A stretch of DNA of 64,000 nucleotides from Symploca sp. SIO2C1 (GTDB lineage: Bacteria > Cyanobacteriota > Cyanobacteriia > Cyanobacteriales > Coleofasciculaceae): the NCBI GenBank assembly GCA_010692635.1, contig JAAHGL010000002.1, forward strand, positions 1-64,000, given 5' to 3'. A program made the translations under genes and the position numbers. Under the pieces are notes generated by a model. The model did no database searches. It was not told the origin of the DNA and saw only the letters and a list, made by a program, of their open reading frames with translations. How positions within the stretch are numbered: the first letter of the stretch is position 1; each line of letters starts with the position of its first letter. Shown here in pieces: positions 1 through 8,772 of this stretch.

Positions 1-1
1 G

Positions 2-535
2 ATCGAGATTTTAGTGAATAATGTTGGCGGACCTGCTCCTGGTGGTCTCATGGAACTTAGTGAAGAGCAATGGCATGAAGGGTTGGAACTTAGCCTGATG
101 AGCGTCGTGCGACTAACTAAAGCAGTTTTACCAAGGATGAAGGAGCAACAATGGGGGCGAATTGTTGCGATCGCTTCAAACACTGCTAAAGAACCCAGAG
201 AAGAGCTTTTGTTATCATCAACAATCCGAGCTAGCGTTGCCGCTTTTAACAAAGCAATTTCGGCTAAAGTATTAGCTGATAATATATTAATTCATACTGT
301 TGCTCCAGGACCGATCGCCACAGAGCGAGTCTTAAAGCTAACAAAAGATGTTTCTGTTACTAAAAATATTACCTTTGAGGAGGCTCAACAATATCTTGTT
401 GATGAACTTCCTATGGGACGGATGGGAAAGCCGGAAGAAGTAGCTGATTTGGTTACTTACTTAGTTTCTCAGCGATCGAGTTTTATGGCTGGAAACTTTA
501 TTTCTATCGATGCAGGTCAACTCAAAGGATGGTAA
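2..535 (+). CDS. SDR-family oxidoreductase, 5' end outside window
   Basis: The reading frame is open from base 2 (IEILVNN...), so the gene starts before the window and the GTG at 14 is not its start. The visible C-terminal two thirds is a classical short-chain dehydrogenase/reductase of FabG type: NNVGG of the NAG motif, the RIVAIAS strand, an APGPIATERV segment and the C-terminal GRMGKPEEVADLV...IDAGQ. The usual YxxxK catalytic pair is absent. Its place is taken by LSSTIRASVAAF, with Arg where Lys is expected, as in the SDR branch that reads LSNxLRxxV at this site. It may therefore not be an ordinary ketoreductase. The stop overlaps the start of the next gene, so the two are probably translationally coupled. 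Substrate unknown. Confidence 0.85.
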   Translation: MEILVNNVGGPAPGGLMELSEEQWHEGLELSLMSVVRLTKAVLPRMKEQQWGRIVAIASNTAKEPREELLLSSTIRASVAAFNKAISAKVLADNILIHTVAPGPIATERVLKLTKDVSVTKNITFEEAQQYLVDELPMGRMGKPEEVADLVTYLVSQRSSFMAGNFISIDAGQLKGW

Positions 536-2052
536 GTCTTATGAAAGACGTACAGTTCATTTTAAAGCAAAATAGTCAAGAGAAAAATATCTTAGAAGAC
601 GCAAAGCTGTTTCAATATAGGATTGAAGATATCAAATCTCGCATGAAGTTTTGGGAGTCAAGGCAAAATGACTACATTAACTTCTGTACAGATCGGAAGA
701 TTTGCCCTGATGCAACTGGCTTAGAAGTTTCTAGTTCAGTCAAAAATATAATGTTAAATATACTACAAGAGTTTGATTTAGATCGACCCAGCTCTAGCAG
801 TATTGAACATTACAGCAGTTATATCACAAGGCAAAATTTTAGAATCAGGAACTTACTATTGCTTTTAGGACAGTTTTATAGCCATTTAGAATGGTCATCT
901 TCTTCCTATAACCAAGCTATAGTTCCCAATTTTTTTGATTTAAGAAAGCAAAGTGGAAAGATTGTTAATTACGACAGATGGGAAAGCTTCATGATTGCAG
1001 ATATGGAGGATGAGCTTACCAAATTATATCAATTAAACAGTAATTATAGCTTGCTTTTAACTTCATCTGGCATGGCAGCTTATGCAACAATAAATAATTT
1101 TATTATTCGTCATTTAAGCAGTGATGATGAAATAGTAATTCCCGTCCCAATATATCATGAAGCAGAAGCATTATTATCTGCAATTCCTGGAATAAAACTA
1201 TTGAGATTGAACACGACTGATACAGATAAAATTATTTCAAGTATTGATCACAAAACTAAAGCTATTTACTTAACACCCATAACCAATGATGAAGCCCTTA
1301 GGTTTGTAGATATCGATTATCTTATTCAAAAGATTAGCTTCATCAATCAAGAATTTTTTATAGTTGTAGATGGAACTATGTCTGGTGGTTTGATTAGACC
1401 AGAACAATTGATACATAGCAATAATTATTCATCAATACTGTACTTTGAAAGTGGGAATAAGTATCAACAGTTTGAAGATACTGCAATGAAAGGAATTGTT
1501 ATAGTACCAAGTTCATTGAGGGAAGAATTTGTATCTATTAGAAGGGAACTGGGCACAATTTTATATGACCGCGTTGCGGTTTCTCTCCCTTATTCCATAT
1601 CTTTTGAAGAATTAAAATTAAAAATGAGCAGATTTGCTCATAATGCCTTGTTTATCAGCAACTCTATTAATACTAATCGAGATTTACAAGCTTTTTGCAG
1701 GATTAATTATCCTCTTGATCCATGTCATCCAGATTACAATGTCGCCCAAAAATATTTAAGAGAGCAATTGGGAGGAGTTGTAACTCTTTCCTTTTATGAA
1801 AGTTATTATTATCAAAGAAATATACTAGATAAGTTTATTGAGAATTTGATAGATCAATGTCAGTCAAAAAGCGTTCCCTTTAGTAAGGGAGATAGCTATG
1901 GATTTTCCATTCCCAGGATCCACATTGGTGGTTCGAGGAGTGATAAACCTTTTTTAAGGTTATGTGTAGGTAATCGCTCAATAGAAGAGGTAAAAGTGTT
2001 TACTTCTTGCTTAGTTGAAGCTTTACAAGAATGCCAAAAACATAAAATTTAG
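529..2052 (+). CDS. PLP-dependent enzyme, Cys/Met-metabolism-like fold-type I
   Basis: A 507-residue protein whose ATG overlaps the stop of the SDR gene; a second ATG at 541 is possible. Residues about 175-345 look like the core of a fold-type I PLP enzyme: SSGMAAYATI (179-188), which resembles the GMAA turn of trans-sulfuration enzymes; an Asp at 281 in VVDGTMSGG, the expected partner of the pyridine nitrogen; and GNKYQQFED with Lys311 as the likely Schiff-base lysine. About 150 N-terminal residues are not recognisable, and the C-terminal part is divergent. Coupling with an SDR suggests a shared pathway, perhaps secondary metabolism, but I cannot name the reaction. Confidence 0.75.
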   Translation: MVSLMKDVQFILKQNSQEKNILEDAKLFQYRIEDIKSRMKFWESRQNDYINFCTDRKICPDATGLEVSSSVKNIMLNILQEFDLDRPSSSSIEHYSSYITRQNFRIRNLLLLLGQFYSHLEWSSSSYNQAIVPNFFDLRKQSGKIVNYDRWESFMIADMEDELTKLYQLNSNYSLLLTSSGMAAYATINNFIIRHLSSDDEIVIPVPIYHEAEALLSAIPGIKLLRLNTTDTDKIISSIDHKTKAIYLTPITNDEALRFVDIDYLIQKISFINQEFFIVVDGTMSGGLIRPEQLIHSNNYSSILYFESGNKYQQFEDTAMKGIVIVPSSLREEFVSIRRELGTILYDRVAVSLPYSISFEELKLKMSRFAHNALFISNSINTNRDLQAFCRINYPLDPCHPDYNVAQKYLREQLGGVVTLSFYESYYYQRNILDKFIENLIDQCQSKSVPFSKGDSYGFSIPRIHIGGSRSDKPFLRLCVGNRSIEEVKVFTSCLVEALQECQKHKI

Positions 2053-2161
2053 ATGCCTTTACCCTGTTACTAACTGGAGTTTAGACTATATCAATTACCA
2101 CTTAATGAATTAAATTTGGAGTAGGGGCACACCGATGTGAGCCCTTCTTCTACAATTGATA

Positions 2162-2395
2162 TTACTTATCTGAATCGATCAGAGCTCTGATGATTTTTAG
2201 TGTAGTTTCCTTAAATCTAGGTTTAGGGTTCGTCGAGCTGATAAAATACTCTCCTGTGGGTAAATAGTGTAGGGCTAATTCTGGGTGAGTCACAATCTCC
2301 CAATCTTGGTAGAGTTCGCTCTTTCTCTCATCGTGTTCAGGACAGCACTTCTCGTAACACCAACCAGCTTTAACCAATTGTTGTTGTAGGGACAT
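2162..2395 (-). CDS. Small conserved-type protein, function unknown
   Basis: A 77-residue protein. The start is supported by AGGAG eight bases upstream on the minus strand. It has a Cys-rich N-terminal stretch (WCYEKCCPEHDE) and a basic C-terminus; no signal peptide or membrane segment is visible. I do not recognise the family. It has its own ribosome site and lies 84 bases before the glycosyltransferase stop, on the same strand. Confidence 0.55.
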   Translation of the reverse strand: MSLQQQLVKAGWCYEKCCPEHDERKSELYQDWEIVTHPELALHYLPTGEYFISSTNPKPRFKETTLKIIRALIDSDK

Positions 2396-2478
2396 GAGTA
2401 AAATCTCCTAGATCTTAGTAAAGGTTATTTTTAACCTTAACTTCCCTACCTCTACTACTGTCTCCCTCGTAAGATCTA

Positions 2479-3318
2479 CTATTGGGTTATTTTCTTCTGA
2501 GACTGTTGCTGATCTTTAATTTCCCAAACCTTGAGTAGAATCAGATACTCATAGAAAGCCTGCAAGGTACACCAAGTAAATCCAGCTCGTCCATCAAGAC
2601 AACCTCTGAGCAAAAAGTACATATATAGAAAACGGATAAAAGGACGCCAAGGTAAGCGTAGTGAGAGATTTTTAAGAGCACGGCGTCTTTCTACTTCTGA
2701 AGCTCCCCAAAACAGTTGTTGCCAATCAATCGTGCCTGTTTCCAGCTGCTGTATAGTTTCGATGGCTTCATCAGTTGAGTAGCGGTTGTGTTTGTCAAGC
2801 CAGCGGCTAAACCCCTTACTACAGGTGTAGTGAGGATAAGTTTCCTTAAGAAAGCCAGTTGAGCCATTACATACTTCCCGTTCTGTATGTCCATAATCAT
2901 CAAAGTAAACTTTTTCCTTATGGAATAGCCGTAGCTGGTAACGAGGATATTGAGTGGAGTAGCGAATCCAGTGATTCATGAACATGACGCGCTCAGCGAC
3001 GTAATAGCCTACATGATTAGGATTTTGTATAGTTTCGAGACATTCATTAAATAACTGGGGAGTCATCCGTTCATCAGCTTCGAGGATGTATACCCAATTG
3101 TGTTTAGTGGCAACTTCCTTGAGCATCCAGGTGCGCTGAAGTCCGTGACTTTCAAAGGCGTGTTGCACAATTTGGACTGGGTAGCGCCTAGCAATTTCTA
3201 AAGTGCGATCGCTACTATAGGAATCTACAACAATGATGTCGTCAGAAAGTTGCGCAGACTCAATACAATCAGCAATATCTAGCTCTTCATTGTAAGTCAG
3301 TATATAGATTGAGAACAT
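2479..3318 (-). CDS. Family 2 glycosyltransferase, WaaE-like
   Basis: A GT-A fold sugar transferase. The N-terminus MFSIYILTYNEE followed by DDIIVVDSYSSDRT is the nucleotide-sugar binding signature, and YILEADERMTP supplies the acidic DxD-like motif. The middle (HWIRYSTQYPRYQLRLF, then DDYGHTEREV) resembles WaaE/KdtX-type transferases, which add sugars to lipopolysaccharide core or other surface glycans. I placed the start at 3318. The frame is open upstream to 3369, but those 17 codons (MTNSQGQITNSQGQITK) are encoded by a dispersed tandem repeat and the true fold starts at FSIYI. Acceptor unknown. Confidence 0.85.
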   Translation of the reverse strand: MFSIYILTYNEELDIADCIESAQLSDDIIVVDSYSSDRTLEIARRYPVQIVQHAFESHGLQRTWMLKEVATKHNWVYILEADERMTPQLFNECLETIQNPNHVGYYVAERVMFMNHWIRYSTQYPRYQLRLFHKEKVYFDDYGHTEREVCNGSTGFLKETYPHYTCSKGFSRWLDKHNRYSTDEAIETIQQLETGTIDWQQLFWGASEVERRRALKNLSLRLPWRPFIRFLYMYFLLRGCLDGRAGFTWCTLQAFYEYLILLKVWEIKDQQQSQKKITQ

Positions 3319-3405
3319 TTTTGTTATTTGTCCTTGGCTATTAGTTATTTGTCCTTGGCTATTAGTCATTTGTCCTTTGTACTAATGACTAATAACAAAG
3401 GACTA

Positions 3406-3528
3406 GGAGTTACGCAATGTACAAATCAGCAATAATCTGCATCACCCAATTAGGGCTTGCCTCATCGAGTCCATTGATTCGGGTTTTTAAGTAATGAGGG
3501 TCTAACGGTGCAGTGAGAAGGGTAAAAT
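3406..3528 (-). pseudogene. Possible relic of a gene C-terminus
   Basis: A short open stretch on the minus strand reads RNFTLLTAPLDPHYLKTRI and then NGLDEASPNWVMQIIADLYIA before a stop. It has protein-like composition but is preceded by an in-frame stop and lacks a start. It looks like the 3' end of a gene whose front is gone. Family not recognised; low certainty. Confidence 0.25.
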
Positions 3529-3921
3529 TACGCTACGCTGAAAAAGAAGATCAGAAACAAGTCAGTTTCCCTTGGCTCCTCCTGCCTCCTGCCCCCTGCC
3601 TTCTTCCTGGAGAGCTCCCCAGGAGCGCTTCGCACCCGCAATTGAATGGGAGAAACAATTCTCTTACCTATTGCCAGACTTGGAGACTCGGTGTTTATTC
3701 AGAGATTAGCCATTAGCCATTAGCCATTAGCGCATAAGCGTGTTTCTTAAGAGCCGCCCCACGGGCGGCGATTGCCACCCCCTACGAAGGGAAGAAACAA
3801 GCCAAATCCTCTTTCCTTCTGCCTTGGAGCCCTCTGCCTTCTGCCTTGTTTCTTAAAAGTAATGAGTATGGATTATCTTTTTGATGCAAGCTCTCAGTAT
3901 GTCATAGCTTAACCAGTGAAC
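3529..3921. repeat. Non-coding repeat-rich gap, dispersed repeat copy 1
   Basis: This stretch holds heptamer tracts (CCTGCCT/CCTGCCC near 3585-3605; ATTAGCC x4 near 3707-3732). It also holds a longer dispersed unit at about 3739-3855 that starts CGTGTTTCTT, contains the hairpin GCCGCCC-CAC-GGGCGGC and ends CTTGTTTCTT. The same unit recurs at about 7822-7930. No protein-like reading frame; an apparent frame at 3513-3716 is repeat sequence. Confidence 0.7.
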
Positions 3922-3969
3922 AATCACCACTGAAGCACCTATAAAATTACAGGTGCTTCAGTGGTGATT
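3922..3969. terminator. Perfect 19-bp hairpin
   Basis: AATCACCACTGAAGCACCT and its exact reverse complement are separated by a 10-base AT-rich loop. There is no U-run on either side, so it is not a standard intrinsic terminator. It could be a small mobile hairpin, an RNA processing site or a terminator-like structure. The adjacent ExbB relic is minus-strand and ends at 4213. Confidence 0.5.
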
Positions 3970-4212
3970 TCCGTCAATAGTTGCTTGTCTGGTGTATCTT
4001 TCATTGTTGAGTTGAGAGTGGATTTACAACATTGAAGTTGCAGGATTAAGTGTCTGTAATTGCTCAATTTATCCTGTCAATTTTCTCCAACAATCCAGTT
4101 TTCTAAAGAGAGTGGCTGGATCCGAATCTGCCCTCAACATCTTTAACATTTCTTTACAAGGTGAGTAACCTATCCATTCTAAATTCTAAATTCTAAATTC
4201 CTGATGACCCTG

Positions 4213-4760
4213 CTAGTGGTTCAAATACAATAGTTCTAATTGACCACTATACTCCTCAATTGCTGATAGCTGACGGCGATACAACCCCCGAAAAGTATTG
4301 GCAAATAGCAGTGTAAAAATTGCCACAGAGAGTCCTGCGACTGTTGTAATTAAAGCATCACTAAGTCCTGCGGTTACGGTAATGGTATCACTACCCCCAA
4401 TATCGCCAATCATTTTTGGGTGCTTTCTATCGGCGAATCCGTTCTCGCCCTCGAGCGCCTAAAGCAAGGGTGAGGTGAAATTTACAGTGGCTCTCAAGAA
4501 ACATGAGGCAGGAGGCTCCGAGGCAGGAGGCTCCGAGGCTCCGGAGGAGGTAGGAGGTAGAAGGAAAGAGGATTTGACAAAAGTTTCTTCACTCATTACT
4601 CATTACTCATTACTCATTACTCAAAAAAGCTCTCCCACACCTTTTTTCACCTCACCCCTAAAGCAATTACCGCCACCGCTCATAAAATTGCTCGTCTTTT
4701 TTACACTTTATGGAAACAGATTTTTTGCATTGTGCAAGGGTTTTGAACCCATCGGGTGAT
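4213..4760 (-). pseudogene. Decayed ExbB/TolQ-type proton channel gene next to a small mobile element
   Basis: The open C-terminal piece (4213-4413, continuing in frame to about 4455) reads GLSDALITTVAGLSVAIFTLL and then FANTFRGLYRRQ, the third membrane helix and tail of MotA/TolQ/ExbB proton channels, which energise outer-membrane transport. The N-terminal and central helices are missing. A 190-bp inverted-repeat element sits at 4468-4657. Fragments beyond it (for example AVAVIALGARGRERIRR) are in other frames and carry stops, so the gene was already frameshifted. No ExbD partner is present. This is clearly non-functional. Confidence 0.65.
4459..4666. mobile_element. 190-bp MITE-like element, family A copy 1, with 9-bp target duplication
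   Basis: The element spans 4468-4657. It begins GGGTGAGGTGAAA and ends with the exact reverse complement TTTCACCTCACCC. It is flanked on both sides by CTAAAGCAA (4459-4467 and 4658-4666), a 9-bp target-site duplication. The inside holds a 15-bp duplicated segment (GGCAGGAGGCTCCGA) and four ATTACTC heptamers. No transposase is encoded, so movement would need a transposase in trans. By eye it is base-for-base identical to the copy at 29713-29902. Confidence 0.9.
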
Positions 4761-4768
4761 CTTAATAG

Positions 4769-5575
4769 TTAATTACTTAAGTTCCGCAATCCCATCCAAC
4801 CAACAGCAATGTAGCCAATTGCTAATAGTAGGCTGTTGATGATCGTTTTGATACCGGGTTTCCAAACCTGATTTTTTACTTGATTCTCTGCATCTAGTTT
4901 TTGACTACGAATTTTGTTAAGATTTTCCTCCTTGAATTGCTCAGGAGCAGCGTCAGGGTTTTGTTTGCTTGCTTCCAATAGGTTCTTTACTATCTGAACT
5001 TGAGCCTGAGCTTGAGGTAGCTGATTTGCTGGAATTTGCTCATTCTCAATCGCTTCTTCAAGCTGCTTTAGCTCTTGTTCTGCCTGAGTCCGCTTTTCGG
5101 GATCTTTGAGTTGTTCAATAACATTATCAATTTGCTGAGATTGAGTTTCAAGCTGGCTCTCCAGTTGAGTAGCTTGTGCCTCAATCTTCTCAAAACTCTG
5201 AGAACTACGCCACAATGTATTGCTAGTGTGCAGCAGTACCAACAGCAAAAAGATTAGACCTAATAGGCTCGATAGCCCAAATACCCAAAATCTTAATTGT
5301 CCTAAAGGTGACTTTTTTTCTCTCGATGAACCACCGATACTGTTAGCTATCCAATAGCCTACGACCAAAAGAGCAATACCTACTAAGGGGACAATACCTT
5401 GATTGACTACTTGAGTAGTAGTAACCCACTGCCATTCCCTGACTGGATCACCAGCTTCTAATTTAGGAGGAATGGCCATGCTGATGTAATCCAACAGAGA
5501 AGACACAATCATGATCACCCCGACAAACTTCAGAGATAGAGCAGTGAACGGGGTATATACAGAGTTACTTTTCAT
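4769..5575 (-). CDS. HpsJ-like membrane protein
   Basis: A 268-residue protein with two N-terminal membrane segments (about 15-35 and 62-80), a third near 95-115, a long polar coiled-coil region rich in Gln/Glu (about 125-225) and a C-terminal membrane helix (about 243-262). The start LKFVGVIMIVSSLLDY, then IPPKL and the VPLVGIALLVVGYW stretch, match the cyanobacterial HpsJ family linked to hormogonium polysaccharide or exopolysaccharide export. The role here is inferred from the family only. No strong ribosome site is visible. The neighbouring glycosyltransferase fits a surface-glycan context. Confidence 0.7.
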   Translation of the reverse strand: MKSNSVYTPFTALSLKFVGVIMIVSSLLDYISMAIPPKLEAGDPVREWQWVTTTQVVNQGIVPLVGIALLVVGYWIANSIGGSSREKKSPLGQLRFWVFGLSSLLGLIFLLLVLLHTSNTLWRSSQSFEKIEAQATQLESQLETQSQQIDNVIEQLKDPEKRTQAEQELKQLEEAIENEQIPANQLPQAQAQVQIVKNLLEASKQNPDAAPEQFKEENLNKIRSQKLDAENQVKNQVWKPGIKTIINSLLLAIGYIAVGWMGLRNLSN

Positions 5576-5649
5576 AAATTATGATGATTCAATTCTTACT
5601 CTACTAGGGTACATACCTTGAAGGTCTTGTTTAACTCTTTGGCGGGAAT

Positions 5650-5681
5650 TCCCACGCTATAGGCTTGTCCTTAGCGTGGGA
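5650..5681 (-). repeat. Hairpin, probable right end of an IS200/IS605 element
   Basis: TCCCACGCTA and TAGCGTGGGA form a 10-bp stem with a 12-base loop, 47 bases beyond the stop of the transposase remnant at 5728. IS200/IS605 elements carry subterminal hairpins at their ends, which the Y1 transposase recognises as single strands, so this is the likely right-end structure. A related hairpin (CATCCCACG...CGTGGGATG) lies at 53966-53992. Confidence 0.55.
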
Positions 5682-5727
5682 TGAGAGCTAAAAAGGTGAC
5701 GGGATTCAATGCCCCTGAGCGGAAGTA

Positions 5728-5973
5728 TCAGTCGGGTCTATCGTGACTCTGAACATAGCATTTGATTTGATTAACGGTAACACCACCACAACTGGCAATC
5801 CAATAGCCGCTAGTCCAAAAAACGGTTTTCCAGTAATACTTATTCACTTCATCTGGAAATTCTTTTTTGAGATAACGACTCGATACGGTCTTTAGGTTCT
5901 TGATGAGTTTACTTAGTCGCGTCTGAGGATTGTATTGGATCAATAGGTGAACGTGCTCCGCTTCACCGGTCAC
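5728..5973 (-). pseudogene. tnpA: IS200/IS605 TnpA (Y1 transposase), 5'-truncated
   Basis: An 81-residue remnant of the HUH single-strand transposase. It has the HUH motif in EHVHLLIQY, the SKLIKNLKTVSSRYLKKEFP segment, the GYWIASCGGV strand and the helix IKCYVQS with the candidate catalytic Tyr. The N-terminal 50-60 residues of the family are missing, and an in-frame TAG lies just upstream of the first GTG. It is therefore most likely inactive. The hairpin at 5650-5681 fits the element's right end. Confidence 0.8.
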
Positions 5974-6091
5974 GCTTGACTATCCTCATTAAAGCTTTAA
6001 AATTGGTCGTTGTTGGTGAAAGCAGTGTGAGGGCGCGACTCCTTCCATTTAACCTCTGGTTGTTAGGAAGTCTTCGTCGCGTATAATTTTG

Positions 6092-6814
6092 ATGAACAAA
6101 ATTGTTGAAGTTTTACCAGATAAGGCAGCCCTGATAGCGCGATCGCAAGAAGTCGTTCTTAACCAAATCCAAGGGGCAATCCAAGAGCGGGGTAGATGTA
6201 CTATTGCCCTTGCTGGTGGCAGTACGCCTAAGCCTTTGTATGAAGCTATAGCTACTCAAGACCTTCCTTGGGATAAAATTCATGTTTTTTGGGGAGATGA
6301 ACGCTACGTAAGTCCTGAACACCCTGATAGCAATCAAGGAATGGCTCGTAGGGCTTGGTTAGACCAAGTTACGTTCCCTGCTGTCAACATTCATCCCATG
6401 CCCACTGATGGAACAACACCAGCAGCAGATGCTCAAAAGCATGAAGCACAGCTGCATGAGTTCTTCGGAACCAAGGCAGGAGACTTTCCCTCTTTAGATA
6501 TAATTTTATTAGGTATTGGTGATGATGCCCATACCGCCTCTCTCTTTCCTCAGACAGAGGCTTTGCAAGTGCAAGACCAATTAGTTACCGTAGGCAACAA
6601 AGATGGTCAACCCCGTATCACATTTACTGCTCCCCTAATCAACCATGCCCGGTGTGTTATTTTTCTAGTAGCTGGCGCTAACAAGCAACCAGCTTTAGCT
6701 CAGATATTTGCTTCTGCAGCTGATTCCCTGACTTACCCAGCTCGATTAATCCAACCCCAAGGAGAACTTTGGTGGCTCTTGGATAAATCAGCTGGTCAAC
6801 AACTAAAAAGTTAA
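6092..6814 (+). CDS. pgl: 6-phosphogluconolactonase
   Basis: Hydrolyses 6-phosphogluconolactone to 6-phosphogluconate, the second step of the oxidative pentose phosphate pathway, in the cytosol. Family motifs are all present: LAGGSTPKPLYEA near the N-terminus, VFWGDERYVSPEHPDSN in the middle and GIGDDAHTASLFP further on. Length (240 residues) is normal. I chose the ATG at 6092; a TTG directly before it is in frame but less likely. A TATAAT sequence at 6082-6087 is too close to the ATG to be a normal leadered promoter. The gene stands alone between a transposase relic and an FHA gene. Confidence 0.93.
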   Translation: MNKIVEVLPDKAALIARSQEVVLNQIQGAIQERGRCTIALAGGSTPKPLYEAIATQDLPWDKIHVFWGDERYVSPEHPDSNQGMARRAWLDQVTFPAVNIHPMPTDGTTPAADAQKHEAQLHEFFGTKAGDFPSLDIILLGIGDDAHTASLFPQTEALQVQDQLVTVGNKDGQPRITFTAPLINHARCVIFLVAGANKQPALAQIFASAADSLTYPARLIQPQGELWWLLDKSAGQQLKS

Positions 6815-6900
6815 TATATTTCTCTATTAACAAGATATTAAAATCTGACCAGTAGCTGTGCTTTGATAGGGAGTATAACTACTGGCAGCAAGGAGGTTTT

Positions 6901-7758
6901 ATGATTGTTTGCCCTAATTGCAATCACCAAAATCCGGACGGGGCTACCCAATGTGAAGCCTGCTATACCCCTTTACCCGAAACCACCAGTTGTCCTAACT
7001 GTGGTGCAGCTGTTCAAGCAGATGCTGCTTTCTGCGGTCAGTGTGGCTTTAATTTAAAGGCAAATGTTTCCATGGCACAAGGTCAGACATCCTCTGCCAA
7101 TTCTCTTCCTGATATGCCAGACTTAATAGCACCTGACCCGCTTATTGATCCTGAATTTATGCCTATAACCTCTCAAATGCCTGACTCGGAAGAAAACCCT
7201 CCTAGTACAGGTAATCCTAACTCTCCATCTGGACTTCCCCCCACGATTGTTAGTCAACCCTCTCCCTCAGAGGCAGAAAGTGGGGCGAGTAATCCTGATT
7301 TGACAACGACTCCCCCATCTCCCCCTACTATTGCTAGTACGCCAGCGACACCGGCGGCAGAAACCAGTAGTCCCCCGCCATCGCCGTTACCTGTAGCCCC
7401 TAGTGGGAATGCTGCTACTCAGTTGCAGGTTCAAGCAGCAACATTATTGCACCTCCAAAGCAATACCACCATTGAGTTACCACAAAATCTTGCAGTGATT
7501 CATATAGGTAAACCCAATGACAAAATTCCCCCTGACATTGACGTTTCTGGTTTTCCTGGCTCAGACATAGTATCCCGGATTCATGCCGATATCCGAGTCG
7601 AAGCAGATGCATTTTACATTGAAGATATCGGTAGTTCCAATGGCACGTACATCAACCACACTCCTCTAACTCAAGGGAATCGGCATAGATTACGAGCAGG
7701 CGATCGCATTAGCTTGGGTAAAGGTGATCAAGTAACATTCTTGTTCCAAAACTCTTGA
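6901..7758 (+). CDS. Double zinc-ribbon plus FHA domain protein
   Basis: A 285-residue protein with a clear AAGGAGG ribosome site. The N-terminus has two zinc ribbons (CPNCNHQNPDGATQCEAC, then CPNCG...FCGQCG, residues 4-51). A Pro/Ser/Thr-rich linker runs to about 190, and a C-terminal FHA domain follows (about 195-285) with the phosphothreonine-binding turns SRIHADI and SSNGTYIN. FHA domains read Ser/Thr kinase signals, so this is probably a regulatory or scaffold protein. The next gene, at 8237, is a second FHA protein, suggesting a small phosphosignalling pair. Confidence 0.88.
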   Translation: MIVCPNCNHQNPDGATQCEACYTPLPETTSCPNCGAAVQADAAFCGQCGFNLKANVSMAQGQTSSANSLPDMPDLIAPDPLIDPEFMPITSQMPDSEENPPSTGNPNSPSGLPPTIVSQPSPSEAESGASNPDLTTTPPSPPTIASTPATPAAETSSPPPSPLPVAPSGNAATQLQVQAATLLHLQSNTTIELPQNLAVIHIGKPNDKIPPDIDVSGFPGSDIVSRIHADIRVEADAFYIEDIGSSNGTYINHTPLTQGNRHRLRAGDRISLGKGDQVTFLFQNS

Positions 7759-8236
7759 GCTTTCACTCTCTGAAGAAATGAGGTCAAATTCTCTTTTCTC
7801 CTACTCCCTGTTCCCTGCCTCGGTGTTTCTTCAGAGCAGCCCCACGGGCGGCGATTACCACCCGCTACGAAGGTCAGAAACAAGGTTTTTTCCTCTTCCC
7901 TTCTGCCTTCTGCCCTCTGCCTTGTTTCTTGAAAGATTAGCTATTAGCCATTAGCCATTAGCTTTGAGCGTGTTTCTTCATAGTCTGCTATCATAGCACT
8001 CCCACAGACCTCTAATTTATACTTGTCAGAGTGAGAGTTAACAGATATCTAGCAGCGCTCCCTAAGATATTGCATAATTCAATCATGAAGACTGCATCCT
8101 GTGAACTAGGGTTAGTTATGGCTAGCCTATTCAATAGTGTTGGTCTATTAAAAGTGATAATTCTCAAACATTTTTTGGGTACATTGTCAAGAGTCAAGAG
8201 ACCGTAAGTCCAAACTTTTTGAAATATGTAACACCG
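7759..8236. repeat. Non-coding gap with dispersed repeat copy 2
   Basis: About 7822-7930 repeats the unit seen at 3739-3855: GTGTTTCTT, a degenerate hairpin GCAGCCC-CAC-GGGCGGC and CTTGTTTCTT. It is followed by ATTAGCC heptamers (about 7938-7965) and a third TGTTTCTT. The rest, 7980-8236, shows no coding sequence and no clear promoter or terminator. Confidence 0.65.
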
Positions 8237-8647
8237 GTGATTACTCTGATTCTGCTGAATCCTATTCATTCTTTGCCCTCTCAAAGGTGGACCTTTGAAC
8301 CCGAATCGGTGATTCGGATTGGGCGCTCAACAGATAATGATGTTGTGCTCTATAGTGCTGTGGTGTCTCGCCACCATGTAGAGCTCAGACGTAATGATGG
8401 TTCGGAGTGGGAAATTATCAGTTTGGGAGCTAACGGCACCTACGTTAAGGGGAAGCTGATTACCAAAATGCCCGTTGAAGATGGCATAATCATTCGTTTA
8501 GCGAGCTCTGGACCAAAAATTCAAATTCGTGTAGGTGAAGAAATTACTAAAGCACAGCAAAAGGCAGGGTTAGGGCGTTCTTACTTAGATCAGTCAAGAC
8601 ACACATTTATTAGTATCAAAGACCCGAGCCCGGAAAATAAACACTGA
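8237..8647 (+). CDS. FHA domain protein
   Basis: A 136-residue cytosolic protein that is nearly all one FHA domain: VIRIGRSTDNDVVL, SAVVSRHHVELRR and LGANGTYVKGKL are the phosphopeptide-binding strands and loops. I chose the GTG at 8237 (MITLILLNPIHS...), which fits the usual FHA N-terminal strand; an in-frame TTG at 8219 is an alternative. No strong ribosome site. It lies downstream of another FHA gene, on the same strand. The phosphoprotein partner is unknown. Confidence 0.82.
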   Translation: MITLILLNPIHSLPSQRWTFEPESVIRIGRSTDNDVVLYSAVVSRHHVELRRNDGSEWEIISLGANGTYVKGKLITKMPVEDGIIIRLASSGPKIQIRVGEEITKAQQKAGLGRSYLDQSRHTFISIKDPSPENKH

Positions 8648-8772
8648 CTTAACTGTACCTGGAGACAAAATATTATTCTTGCTAATCTCAACTTATTGTT
8701 AAATTTGCCAATGAATTGGCGTTGTAGAAATTCTGTAAGTTTATTATCCTCGACAGGGTAAACAAAAAACCC

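Noticed and set aside
3513-3716. A 67-codon frame
   Set aside because: Made of heptamer repeats and dispersed repeat sequence; no ribosome site and no protein-like pattern.
4475-4759. A frame crossing the 190-bp element (and its twin at 29705-29962)
   Set aside because: Both start inside the element and consist of its tandem repeats; the frame continues into unrelated flanks.
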